Of a DNA stretch of 21,572 nucleotides, positions 1 to 8,178 are shown in pieces. Each line of letters begins with the position of its first letter. The stretch's first letter is position 1. Position numbers and translations under genes: made by a program. Below the pieces are notes generated by a model. It was not told where the DNA came from. It was given only the letters and a program-made list of their open reading frames with translations, and ran no database searches. The stretch is from Bacilli bacterium (lineage in GTDB: Bacteria > Bacillota_I > Bacilli_A > RFN20 > CAG-826): assembly GCA_024413875.1 (NCBI GenBank), contig JAKSVY010000027.1:1-21572 (forward strand), read 5' to 3'.

Positions 1-160
1 TCCATGCTGCAAGAATATTCCAAGCAACAACAAAGCATTCACCAGCATCAACTAAAATATTATCAAGAACATTCGCACCTACAACACCAACCAAATAAAT
101 AAAAAGAACTAATGCATAAGTTACGTATTTATTTTTGAAGAATCGCAATAACTTGTTCAT
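1..160 (-). CDS. Partial membrane protein, N-terminal 53 residues, unrecognised
   Basis: Reading frame on the minus strand that starts with ATG at 160 and runs off the left edge. A good ribosome binding site (AAGGA, 8 nt upstream) fixes the start. The visible 53 residues begin with a short basic stretch (KLLRFFKNKY), followed by one clear hydrophobic segment at about residues 13-30 (YALVLFIYLVGVVGA). This suits an N-in, positive-inside membrane protein. A second hydrophobic stretch starts near residue 43 (FVVAWNILAAW). I do not recognise the family and too little is visible to assign one. It lies downstream of the terminator of the next gene and appears to have its own promoter. Confidence 0.7.
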   Translation of the reverse strand, partial: MNKLLRFFKNKYVTYALVLFIYLVGVVGANVLDNILVDAGECFVVAWNILAAW

Positions 161-180
161 ATGATAATTCCTTATAATTA

Positions 181-208
181 ATTATATCTAAATAATTAAG
201 TTGGTAAA
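181..208 (-). promoter_or_regulatory. Possible promoter of the left-edge membrane protein gene
   Basis: On the minus strand a perfect -10 TATAAT lies at 181-186. A weak -35 (TTTACC, 203-208) sits 16 nt upstream. The predicted start, near 174, would leave a leader of about 13 nt that contains the AAGGA ribosome binding site. The -10 is convincing, the -35 is not; the region is very AT-rich. Confidence 0.4.
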
Positions 209-243
209 GATATTAACTCAATTTTATACAAACTGTTATATAA

Positions 244-273
244 AATGAAAAAATGCCTAGTTATTAGGCATTT
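244..273 (-). terminator. Intrinsic terminator of the TRIC-family gene
   Basis: Stem AAATGCCTA (251-259) pairs with TAGGCATTT (265-273) around a 5-nt loop, and a T-rich run (TTTCATTT) follows on the minus strand. The TAA stop of the gene (272-274) overlaps the stem, so gene end and terminator are merged. Confidence 0.85.
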
Positions 274-1012
274 ATTCTTTATTAGATTCGTCTTCTTTAA
301 GAGCTTCGATATATCCTTTTGCAGGAGGTAAATTCCACTTAAAGATAATCGCAAATATTCTTAATCCGACAATAATGACTAAACCAACAATAACAGAGAG
401 AATAATGAATTTCTCGCCAAGTTGTTTGTCCATTATTGTAAATACTGCGCTACCAATGATACATGGGATAATGTAGAAGTATTTTCTGAAGATCATTGGA
501 ATTTCGTTAACGAAGATATCACGGAACATTCCACCACCAACACCTGATATAACTCCAAGTGCGATAACGTATGAGTATGTTCCAAGTACATTTGATGATT
601 TAATCATTGTTTGTGTTGCAAGAGATGCATTTGCGATACGGCATCCACAAACACAGAAAACCGCAATACCAACTGCATCAAGAACATAAATCCAATAATC
701 GTGACGGTGTTTCTCAATAAACCAAGCACTCTTTTTAAAGTAAGCAATTGTAAACCAAATCAAAGACAAGGCAACACTAATAGCTGAGAGAATTAAATAT
801 TCAGGATCCCAGAAAATGTGTGGAGCATTTTGGCTAATAATTAAGTCTCTAATAAGACCACCACCAAAGACTTCAATAAGAGTTAAGAAAACAACGCCGA
901 TAACATCGGCTTTCTTTCTAATTGCCTTAAAAGCACCAGAAGTTGCAAATGATATACAACCAATGATTTCAATAATGAATAAGGCAATATCTATTGGAGA
1001 ATTGAATTTCAT
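272..1012 (-). CDS. TRIC/YadS (UPF0126) family membrane protein
   Basis: 246 residues with about seven membrane segments and two copies of the UPF0126/YadS ('glycine transporter', PF03458) domain. Repeat one (about residues 10-95) carries the conserved Gly-rich turn FGGGLIRDLI. Repeat two (about 110-205) carries GVGGGMFRDIFVNEIP. This internal duplication is typical of the bacterial TRIC-like channel/transporter family; its physiological substrate is not settled (cation channel or glycine transport have both been proposed). The length fits intact members (about 200-250). The C-terminal tail (KGYIEALKEDESNKE) is cytosolic and charged. A weak AGGTG lies 3 nt before the ATG, and a TATAAT lies only 7 nt before it. 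The gene stands alone, between the terminator of the polC/tRNA operon and its own terminator. Confidence 0.88.
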   Translation of the reverse strand: MKFNSPIDIALFIIEIIGCISFATSGAFKAIRKKADVIGVVFLTLIEVFGGGLIRDLIISQNAPHIFWDPEYLILSAISVALSLIWFTIAYFKKSAWFIEKHRHDYWIYVLDAVGIAVFCVCGCRIANASLATQTMIKSSNVLGTYSYVIALGVISGVGGGMFRDIFVNEIPMIFRKYFYIIPCIIGSAVFTIMDKQLGEKFIILSVIVGLVIIVGLRIFAIIFKWNLPPAKGYIEALKEDESNKE

Positions 1013-1019
1013 AGCACCT

Positions 1020-1025
1020 ATTATA
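1020..1025 (-). promoter_or_regulatory. -10 box of the TRIC-family gene
   Basis: Perfect TATAAT on the minus strand, with only 7 nt (1013-1019) before the ATG. By normal spacing the transcript would begin at or within a base or two of the start codon. No good -35 is visible at 16-18 nt. It directly follows the terminator of the upstream operon, so the gene needs a promoter here. Confidence 0.55.
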
Positions 1026-1054
1026 TACTTCTTTAAAAATAAAGATAGTGAATA

Positions 1055-1080
1055 TTTAAAAAGCGTAGCAAACGCTACGC
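1055..1080 (-). terminator. Intrinsic terminator of the uppS-polC-tRNA operon
   Basis: A perfect 7-bp stem, GCGTAGC (1063-1069) with GCTACGC (1074-1080) and a 4-nt loop, is followed on the minus strand by TTTTTAAAT. It lies 16 nt beyond the CCA end of the tRNA and closes the long operon. Confidence 0.88.
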
Positions 1081-1096
1081 AATTTATGTTTGTTAG

Positions 1097-1172
1097 TGGT
1101 CGGAGCAGAGAGAATCGAACTCTCGACCTCTTGGTCCCGAACCAAGCGCACTACCAACTGTGCTATGCCCCG
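1097..1172 (-). tRNA. tRNA-Pro(CGG)
   Basis: 76-nt cloverleaf on the minus strand. The acceptor stem CGGGGCA pairs with TGCTCCG (one G-U), with the C1-G72 pair typical of bacterial tRNA-Pro. The D stem is GCAC/GTGC, the anticodon stem CTTGG/CCAAG with loop TTCGGGA, and the T arm GAGAG-TTCGATT-CTCTC. Discriminator A is followed by an encoded CCA. The anticodon CGG (1137-1139) reads CCG proline codons. The 5' end is only 6 nt from the polC stop, so it must be cut out of the polC message by RNase P. A terminator follows at once. Confidence 0.96.
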
Positions 1173-1178
1173 GGAACA

Positions 1179-4100
1179 CTATTCAAAACTGAATTCAAAT
1201 AATGACATTTGCTCTTTTTCGCCTAAGCCATCAAGAGCGCCAAGTTCACCAAGTTCTTTAACGATTGTTTGTGAGAGTTTTGTTCTCTTTAACAAGTCTT
1301 CTTGTGATGTAAATTCACGTTCTTGACGTGCATCAACTACCGATTGAGCCGCTGCTTCACCTAAGCCATCAAGAGATGTAAATGAGCAAATAAGTGCCTT
1401 GTTTTCGTGGTCAACAACGAATTCTGTTGCTTTAGATTTATAAAGATCAATGTTTTCAAATCTAAAACCACGTTCATGCATTTCAATAGCAATCTTAAGC
1501 ATTGCCATAACACCTTCTTCTTTAGGTGATAACTCTTCTGTTCTTGAAGCATCTTTTGCTTGTAACTCTTTATATCTATTTACAATAGCGTCAAGTCCAC
1601 CAAGCATTGTTTTGATTTCATATGCTTTTGCACGTGCAGTAAACCAAACTGAGTAGAATTCAAGTGGATAATAAACTTTATAATAAGCAACACGAATAGC
1701 TTGTGTAACATACGCAACCGCGTGAGCTTTAGGGAACATGTATTCAATCTTTTCACAAGAGTCAATGTACCATTGAGCAATATTGTGGTCGATTAAAATT
1801 TGTTTCCATTTTGGCCATTCACCAGGTTTCTTAGTTGGGCCACCTTTACGAACGAATTCCATGATTTGGAAGGCGTCACGTTTATCGATACCCCATTCTG
1901 AAAGACTGTTCATAATATCATCACGACATCCAATAACTTCTTGAAGTGTCTTTTGGCCACTGACAATTAATTGTTCAGCGTTACCTGCCCAAACACCGGT
2001 ACCATGGGAAAGACCAGAAATGATAACTAAATCCGCGAATGAGTGAGGTTGGGTTTCAACAAGAGTTTGAATAGCGGTAGCAGTACCAAATTCAGGAATC
2101 GCTAACGAACCTGTTTTAGCGTTTAAAACGTTAGAGCTCATTTTTAATGCTCTAATTGATGTGAAGATAGAAATAACATCCTTATCATTTGTTGGAATAT
2201 CGTGAACATCAATGCCTGTAAGTTCAGACATTAAACGTAATGCAAGTGGGTCAACGTGACCTAAAAGGTCAAGTTTTAATAATGAGTCGTGAATAGCACG
2301 ATATTCATAGTGAGTTGTAAGCCATGTTGAAGTCTTATCATCAGCTGGATATTGAGTTGGAGTGAATTCATAAATAGATCTACCCTTAGGAAGAATCATA
2401 ACACCACCAGCGTGTTGTCCAGTTGTACGTTTAACACCAACACACTTACCAGCAATATATTGAATCTCATTACGATTCATCTTTGTGTATACAAGGTTAC
2501 TATTTTTCTCTAAGCCATTTGTCTTTTCGACATAGCCTTTTACATAACCAATTGCGGTTTTTTCTTCAACGGTACCAACAGTACCCGCTCTAAAGACGTT
2601 ATGTTCACCGAAAATATCCTTAGTGGAGTTGAATGCTCTTTGTTGGTAATCACTAGGGAAGTTAAGGTCAATATCAGGAATCTTTTCAGCACTGAAACCT
2701 AAGAAGGTAGCAAATGGAATATTTTGTCCATCACCAATCATCTTTGTGCCACATTCTGGACATACTTTATCTGGTAAATCATAACCTGATTTATTAGCAA
2801 TAGGATCAACCCATTCAACATGTCTACAATGTGGACATCTATAATGAGGTGGAAGTGGGTTAACTTCGGTAATATCAAACATGGTTGCCGCTAAAGAAGA
2901 ACCAACAGATCCTCTACTACCAACCATATAGCCGTCGTTATTAGCACGTTTAATAATTTCACGAGCAATTGAGTATGTAACAGCGTAACCATTGTTACAA
3001 ATACCATCAAGTTCGAGATTTAAACGTTCTTCTAAGAATTGAGGTAATGGATCACCATACAATGATTTTGCTTTTTCAAAGCACATCTTTCTAAGTGTTT
3101 CTGGAGCGTTTTCAATTTCTGGTTTATTAAGTGTTTTACCAATTGGTTTGAGTTCTTCAATTTGATCAGCAATCATATTGGTATTGGTAATAACAATTTC
3201 ACGTGCTTTTTCTTCACCTAAGAAGGCGAATGCCTCAAGCATTTCTATTGTACTTCTATAGTGTTGTGCTGGAGCGTATGAATAGCCTTTAAGCTTATCA
3301 TATTTATCCTTATAGAAAAGCGGGTGAAGTCTTCCACCAACAGCAGGAGCGCATACGTAAACATCTCTAAAGATTTTATCTTCAGGATTTACGTAGTGGC
3401 AGTCACCTGTTGCACAAACAGGAATTCCGAGTTCATCAGCAGCTTCAATAATATCTTTGATATATTGTTCAATAATTTCCATGCTTTCAACTCTTCCAGA
3501 TTTAACTAAGAATGAGTAGTTTTCTGGAGGTTGAACTTCAATGAAATCATAGAATCTAATTTTCTCTAATAAAACATCTTTTGAACGTGTTTGAGCGGTA
3601 TCAAAAACATCACCGTTAACACATCCACTACCGATGATTAAATTTTCTCTTAATCTTTGAAGTTCACGTTTTGGAGTCTTAGGAACTTCCGCTAAGAATT
3701 GGACGTGAGATTCAGAGATTAATTCATAAAGAGCCATAATACCTGCTCTATTTTTACATAAGACAGTCGCGTGTGATGGTCTTAAGTGTTTGACCAAAAC
3801 ATCACTTGCTTTAATATCTGATAACTCTCTATGAGTCATATGCTCATTACCATCGGTTAAACGAGGGAGCATTTGTGTCCAAACTTCACCTAAAATACGG
3901 GCGTCGAAGTCCGCACGGTGAGCTTCATCTTCATTGTATGAAGTTAAGTCAAGGTTTCTTGATAATGTTCCTAATCTGTGGTTACGAGATTCTGGGAACA
4001 TATATCTAGAAAGAGACAATGTATCAATACATGGATTTTTAATTGGTTCTCTACCCATTAAGCGTAAAGCCTCGTTTAAGAAGCCAATATCGAAGTTAAT

Positions 4101-5660
4101 GTTATGAGAAACAATAATTGAGTCACCAAAGAATTCGAGAATTGAATCGATTTCTTCTTCAATAGTTCTCTTGTTTGCAACCATTGATTGGGTAATATGA
4201 GTCTTTTCTTGAATCGCTAATGGAATTGGGATTGTTGGATTGATTAAGATATCTCTTGAATCAACTTCCATGCCTCTTTCAAGTTTAACCGCACCAAATT
4301 CGGTAATCTTGTCATAACGTGCACTTAAACCAGTTGTTTCTAAGTCGAAGCAAACATATGAAGCATTTTTAATTTCTCTATCACTAGGATTTAAACCAAA
4401 TGGGAGCTCATCATCAACAACATAAAGTTCACTACCATAGAGGATTTTAATTCCTTTACCAGCTGCTTGAGCGGCTGGGAAACCTTGGCAAACACCATGG
4501 TCAGTAACAGCAATAGCTTTGTGTCCCATATGTTTAGCAAGTTCACAATATTTATCAATTGTGCCAATACCATCCATGTTAGACATAACTGTGTGTAAAT
4601 GTAATTCAACACGTTTTTCTTCACTAGGATCGTCTCTTAAAGGCGGTTTTGGAAGGTCATCAAGGAAGTGAACCATGACATTGGTTTCACCACTAAATTT
4701 ATCAACTGTAGCAGCACCTCTTACACGAACGTAGGTTTCTGCTGAAAGGCTATCAATCTTTTCTTTTGTAATGGCTTTACCTGATTCAAAAACACGGCAA
4801 GACATTGAGTGGCCGTTTTTCCAAACACAGAATGTTCTAAATGTTGAACCCTTCTTTGTTTTACGAGCATCTCCGACTGCGAAGACTTCACCATCAAAGT
4901 CAACGTTGCCTGATTCGGGATTAATTAAAGAAAGATCTTCAAAAGGTTGGTATCCACCCTTCTTCCAAAGTTCTTTGTTCTTTCTTTCATTTTCCATTGC
5001 TTGAAGGTTAGCAATCTGAGCGTCTAAGAAGGCTCTTTCAAAGTCAGACATTCCATCTTTCTTTTCTTCTTGAACCGGTTGCTCTTCTTCTTTTTCTTCA
5101 ACTTCTTCCTCTTCTTCATTAGAAGATTCTTTAGAAGAGCGAACTTCTTTAACTTCAGGAACCTCTTCAACCACTTCAACTGGTTCAACTTGAACTGGTT
5201 CAGAAGATTCTTCTTCATTAACAACGATATCAACATCAACTTGATAATTTAAAAATGAGAGGAACTCTTTGAATTCATCAATTAAATCTTCGTATTTGAT
5301 CTTTTGATCTTCGTTATCTGCTACAAAATGTAATCCATAAGCATCTTCTTCGTGTTTTAAGTTTACTGAAAAGAATGCTTTGGTGTGTTGCCAGTTTGTG
5401 AATAAGTCATACACATCTAAAGGAGTGATTTCTGATTTATATTTAAACTTTAATGTATATTTATATTGGATAGTTGTTAATCCATTCATTAATTGGTCAA
5501 GATAACGATATTCCCATGGGGTATCTTTGATAATGACCATATCAACTTGTTCTCTAAGAATTTGATTTCTTGCAACATATTCGAAGTCCATATCAAAATC
5601 TTCAGTATTATCAATACCGATAGAGATTAAGAAACGTTCGATTTTTGTTAAAGAACTCAT
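1179..5660 (-). CDS. polC: DNA polymerase III alpha subunit, Gram-positive PolC type
   Basis: Replicative polymerase of low-GC Gram-positives; 1493 residues from the start chosen here. Order: N-terminal domain; a very acidic Glu-rich linker (about 149-204); OB fold (about 255-340); PHP domain beginning VELHLHT (about 351); an inserted DEDDh 3'-5' exonuclease (D439 and E441 in FDLETTG, NINFD near 521-524, HRADFD near 581-586); the rest of PHP; the polymerase core with SRGSVGSS (915-922), a four-cysteine zinc site (C942, C945, C967, C970) and the catalytic aspartates D996/D998 in PDIDLNFPSD; a helix-hairpin-helix region near the C-terminus; and a terminal clamp-binding motif QMSLFEF. An ATG at 5678 is in frame, but the ATG at 5660 forms an ATGA overlap with the rseP stop and has an AGG-type site about 9 nt upstream, so it is preferred. 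The Bacillus neighbour proS is absent between rseP and polC. Confidence 0.97.
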   Translation of the reverse strand: MSSLTKIERFLISIGIDNTEDFDMDFEYVARNQILREQVDMVIIKDTPWEYRYLDQLMNGLTTIQYKYTLKFKYKSEITPLDVYDLFTNWQHTKAFFSVNLKHEEDAYGLHFVADNEDQKIKYEDLIDEFKEFLSFLNYQVDVDIVVNEEESSEPVQVEPVEVVEEVPEVKEVRSSKESSNEEEEEVEEKEEEQPVQEEKKDGMSDFERAFLDAQIANLQAMENERKNKELWKKGGYQPFEDLSLINPESGNVDFDGEVFAVGDARKTKKGSTFRTFCVWKNGHSMSCRVFESGKAITKEKIDSLSAETYVRVRGAATVDKFSGETNVMVHFLDDLPKPPLRDDPSEEKRVELHLHTVMSNMDGIGTIDKYCELAKHMGHKAIAVTDHGVCQGFPAAQAAGKGIKILYGSELYVVDDELPFGLNPSDREIKNASYVCFDLETTGLSARYDKITEFGAVKLERGMEVDSRDILINPTIPIPLAIQEKTHITQSMVANKRTIEEEIDSILEFFGDSIIVSHNINFDIGFLNEALRLMGREPIKNPCIDTLSLSRYMFPESRNHRLGTLSRNLDLTSYNEDEAHRADFDARILGEVWTQMLPRLTDGNEHMTHRELSDIKASDVLVKHLRPSHATVLCKNRAGIMALYELISESHVQFLAEVPKTPKRELQRLRENLIIGSGCVNGDVFDTAQTRSKDVLLEKIRFYDFIEVQPPENYSFLVKSGRVESMEIIEQYIKDIIEAADELGIPVCATGDCHYVNPEDKIFRDVYVCAPAVGGRLHPLFYKDKYDKLKGYSYAPAQHYRSTIEMLEAFAFLGEEKAREIVITNTNMIADQIEELKPIGKTLNKPEIENAPETLRKMCFEKAKSLYGDPLPQFLEERLNLELDGICNNGYAVTYSIAREIIKRANNDGYMVGSRGSVGSSLAATMFDITEVNPLPPHYRCPHCRHVEWVDPIANKSGYDLPDKVCPECGTKMIGDGQNIPFATFLGFSAEKIPDIDLNFPSDYQQRAFNSTKDIFGEHNVFRAGTVGTVEEKTAIGYVKGYVEKTNGLEKNSNLVYTKMNRNEIQYIAGKCVGVKRTTGQHAGGVMILPKGRSIYEFTPTQYPADDKTSTWLTTHYEYRAIHDSLLKLDLLGHVDPLALRLMSELTGIDVHDIPTNDKDVISIFTSIRALKMSSNVLNAKTGSLAIPEFGTATAIQTLVETQPHSFADLVIISGLSHGTGVWAGNAEQLIVSGQKTLQEVIGCRDDIMNSLSEWGIDKRDAFQIMEFVRKGGPTKKPGEWPKWKQILIDHNIAQWYIDSCEKIEYMFPKAHAVAYVTQAIRVAYYKVYYPLEFYSVWFTARAKAYEIKTMLGGLDAIVNRYKELQAKDASRTEELSPKEEGVMAMLKIAIEMHERGFRFENIDLYKSKATEFVVDHENKALICSFTSLDGLGEAAAQSVVDARQEREFTSQEDLLKRTKLSQTIVKELGELGALDGLGEKEQMSLFEFSFE

Positions 5661-7030
5661 AACGCGATACCTACCCATCTAAGAATATCAATTACCACAA
5701 TTGCAATCATAAGAGTGAAAAGAAGCGCCATTCCGATGAAAGACATAATTGATTTGAGTTTTGAAGGGATTTTCTTTCTGCTAATTCCTTCAATGATTGT
5801 GACAAGTAATTGCCATCCATCAAGGCCTGGGAATGGAAGTAAATTAAAGATTGCTAAGTTTACAGAGATAAGTCCCCATAAATATAGATAATCCGCTGCT
5901 GTTCTATATGAAACATATGTTGCGGTAATTTGAAGCATGCCAACAACACCAGACATATTCTTTAATCCACCTGTGAATAATGAACCAAGGCCTTTAAATA
6001 CGGCGATAGAGGCTTCTCCAAAGTCTCTGAAGACATTTCCTAGTCTTTCTTTGAAAGGAAGCCAATACTTGGCTAATTTAAGTGTTAAACCAGCATCACT
6101 AAGAACAACACCGTTTTTAGTTTTGCTTGTTGTGATAGGAAGAGTGACTGTTTTAAGTGTTGGAGTTTCTGAATCAGCATTTTCAAGATAATTTAAATGA
6201 AGTTCAAATGATGTTTCTTCATTAAAGATTAACTTTGTTGATTCATTACCTTTCTTAAAGACTGGATAATAATCTAAACTTGAATCTCTTTCATCCCAAA
6301 TATTAAATACCTTTGGTAATTTAAGTTCTTCAGAAGCTTCGATTTCTTCTTTAGTGTACGCTCTATAAAGATAGATAGCGTCAGTTAAAACAGTGTCTTT
6401 TCTATTTGTTGTTGGGTAATAAAGCGCAGCGTAATGATATCCACCCATAACAACTTGGTTATCGATTAAATATCCATAAGCTTCCGTATCTTCATCATTA
6501 CGAAGTAATTTTGGAGAATATGTGTCGCTTTCAGTAGCCTCAGGACCCATTATAATCAACTTATCGTTCTCTCTTACACCTAAGTTGTATGCAAGTGAGT
6601 TTTCTGTTACTCCAAAGCTTGTTGTGAATGCAGTTTGTTTAAAACAAAGGTTTGAAACTGAGAAGATTGTTAAAGCTAAGAATACATTCATAATGATTCC
6701 AGCTGAAAGAACAATCGCCTTCTTCCATTTCTTGATACCTTCAATACTTCTTTCAGGTGGTATTTGTAAATCACCAAATTCCCCTGCTGTATCTTCACCA
6801 AACATTGAAACATATCCACCTAATGGAATTGCTCTTAATGCAAAATATGTTTCTCCGTTTTTACGTTTCTTTCTTAAAAGTTTTGGACCAAAACCAATTG
6901 AGAATTCAAAACAATAAACATTAAATAACTTTGCCATCGCAAAGTGGCCAAGTTCATGGATAGTAATAAGAGCAGCTAAAGAGACAATAAAAAGAATAAT
7001 TGTGATAATCCAACTTAAGATACCATTCAT
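5657..7030 (-). CDS. rseP: Site-2 intramembrane zinc metalloprotease RseP/RasP
   Basis: 457-residue membrane protease of the M50 family. In Bacillus RasP cleaves anti-sigma factors and signal-peptide remnants within the membrane. The zinc motif HELGH (H25, E26, H29) lies in the first membrane helix; the third ligand is in the LDG motif near the C-terminus (NLLPFPGLDGW, D404). Four membrane segments are visible, with a long extracytoplasmic middle part (about 125-320) in the PDZ position; its PDZ fold is not obvious by eye. The protein is slightly longer than the usual 420. A ribosome binding site AAAGGA lies about 11 nt upstream, inside the end of dxr. Only one base separates the dxr stop from this ATG, and the TGA stop overlaps the polC start, so translation is probably coupled. 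Confidence 0.95.
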   Translation of the reverse strand: MNGILSWIITIILFIVSLAALITIHELGHFAMAKLFNVYCFEFSIGFGPKLLRKKRKNGETYFALRAIPLGGYVSMFGEDTAGEFGDLQIPPERSIEGIKKWKKAIVLSAGIIMNVFLALTIFSVSNLCFKQTAFTTSFGVTENSLAYNLGVRENDKLIIMGPEATESDTYSPKLLRNDEDTEAYGYLIDNQVVMGGYHYAALYYPTTNRKDTVLTDAIYLYRAYTKEEIEASEELKLPKVFNIWDERDSSLDYYPVFKKGNESTKLIFNEETSFELHLNYLENADSETPTLKTVTLPITTSKTKNGVVLSDAGLTLKLAKYWLPFKERLGNVFRDFGEASIAVFKGLGSLFTGGLKNMSGVVGMLQITATYVSYRTAADYLYLWGLISVNLAIFNLLPFPGLDGWQLLVTIIEGISRKKIPSKLKSIMSFIGMALLFTLMIAIVVIDILRWVGIAL

Positions 7031-7031
7031 A

Positions 7032-8177
7032 TTATCTAGCCATCCTTTCTACTTCTTTTCTAGCAAACTCATCAATCTTTAATATTTCTTCTAAAGAAGG
7101 GAATTTGTTTTCTTCAACTTCATTAACAACTTCGCTAACAAGTTTATTAATATCTAAATAAGATATTCTGTCATTTAAAAATAAATTGACTGCAACTTCG
7201 TTTGCTCCGTTAAGAGCAACAAGTTTTGATCCACCTACTTTTAAACATTCGATTGCAAGCTTAGTAAGTGGGTAACGTTTTTCATCAAAATTTGAGAAGT
7301 GGCAATCTTTTAAAGTGTCTAAAGAATTTGTCTTCACTACTTCAAATTCTGATTTACCTTCTAATAAGGCATATTCAATTGGTCCATGCATATCTGGTTT
7401 TCCATAATCTAAGATTAATTCACCATTGTTTAATTCGATGTATGAATGGACAAGTGATTCCCTATGCATTGATACGCGAATCATATCAAGTGGGAATCTA
7501 AATAAATAATAAGCTTCAATAATTTCGAAACCCTTATTCATCATTGTTGCGCAATCGATTGTTATCTTTGCGCCCATTTTCCAGTTAGGATGCTTTAAGG
7601 CATCACTAGCCTTCATTTCATTTAATTTATCTAAAGGAATATCGCGAAGTGCACCACCAGATGCGGTAACGTATAATCCTTTGACATCATTTTTATCGAT
7701 GTTTGTTAAACATTTTGCTAAAGCAACATGTTCACTATCGATTGGATATAATTTTCCATATCCTTTATCAAGTAAGTCATTAATGATATGACCACCTGTT
7801 ACTAAGGCTTCTTTATTAGCCAAACAAAGAATCTTATTTTTCTTTAAAGTTTCAATTGCAGGGATTAATCCTGCCATTCCAACCAAACTTTCAACACAGA
7901 TATCGAAGTTAACATCTTCAATAAGTTTTTTAAATCCATCTTTTTCTGAATAAAACTTAATGTGTTGATATTTATTTTGATATTCCTTCTTATCTTCGTC
8001 ACTTGTTACATAAACTGATGTAACATTAGGGAAATCTTTGAGGATAACATCAATGTATTCTTTCTTCTTACCAACGGAAAAGGATACAAGATTGAATCTG
8101 TTTTGATATTTTTTTAAGACATCAAGAGTTTGAGTTCCAATTGATCCACTCGCACCTAAAAGAAGAACATTTTTCAT
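7032..8177 (-). CDS. dxr: 1-deoxy-D-xylulose 5-phosphate reductoisomerase
   Basis: Second step of the MEP isoprenoid pathway: NADPH-dependent conversion of DXP to 2-C-methyl-D-erythritol 4-phosphate. 381 residues, the usual size. It shows the NADPH-binding loop GASGSIG (8-14), ANKEALV (120-126), the metal site DSE (D147, S148, E149), TASGGA (171-176), HPNWKMG (196-202), and MNKGFE (213-218). An ATG at 8201 would add eight residues overlapping cdsA, but it has no ribosome binding site; the ATG at 8177 gives the family's usual start (MKNVLLLGASGS) one base after the cdsA stop. It sits directly between cdsA and rseP as in Bacillus, placing isoprenoid supply next to uppS. Confidence 0.96.
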   Translation of the reverse strand: MKNVLLLGASGSIGTQTLDVLKKYQNRFNLVSFSVGKKKEYIDVILKDFPNVTSVYVTSDEDKKEYQNKYQHIKFYSEKDGFKKLIEDVNFDICVESLVGMAGLIPAIETLKKNKILCLANKEALVTGGHIINDLLDKGYGKLYPIDSEHVALAKCLTNIDKNDVKGLYVTASGGALRDIPLDKLNEMKASDALKHPNWKMGAKITIDCATMMNKGFEIIEAYYLFRFPLDMIRVSMHRESLVHSYIELNNGELILDYGKPDMHGPIEYALLEGKSEFEVVKTNSLDTLKDCHFSNFDEKRYPLTKLAIECLKVGGSKLVALNGANEVAVNLFLNDRISYLDINKLVSEVVNEVEENKFPSLEEILKIDEFARKEVERMAR

Positions 8178-8178
8178 A

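Noticed and set aside
816..1202. Plus-strand open frames across the tRNA and the start of the TRIC gene
   Set aside because: They are antisense to the TRIC gene, the terminator and tRNA-Pro; no ribosome binding site or protein-like composition.
5062..5130. CTT/TTC-rich stretch as a microsatellite or repeat array
   Set aside because: It is irregular, in frame, and fully explained by Glu codons of the PolC linker.
5070..5252. Plus-strand open frame rich in Phe and Asn opposite polC
   Set aside because: It is the complement of the GAA-rich codons of the PolC acidic linker; a composition artefact.
7455..7480. HRES in Dxr in place of the HPQS motif of E. coli
   Set aside because: Similar HKES/HRES forms are usual in Firmicute Dxr; other active-site residues are intact.
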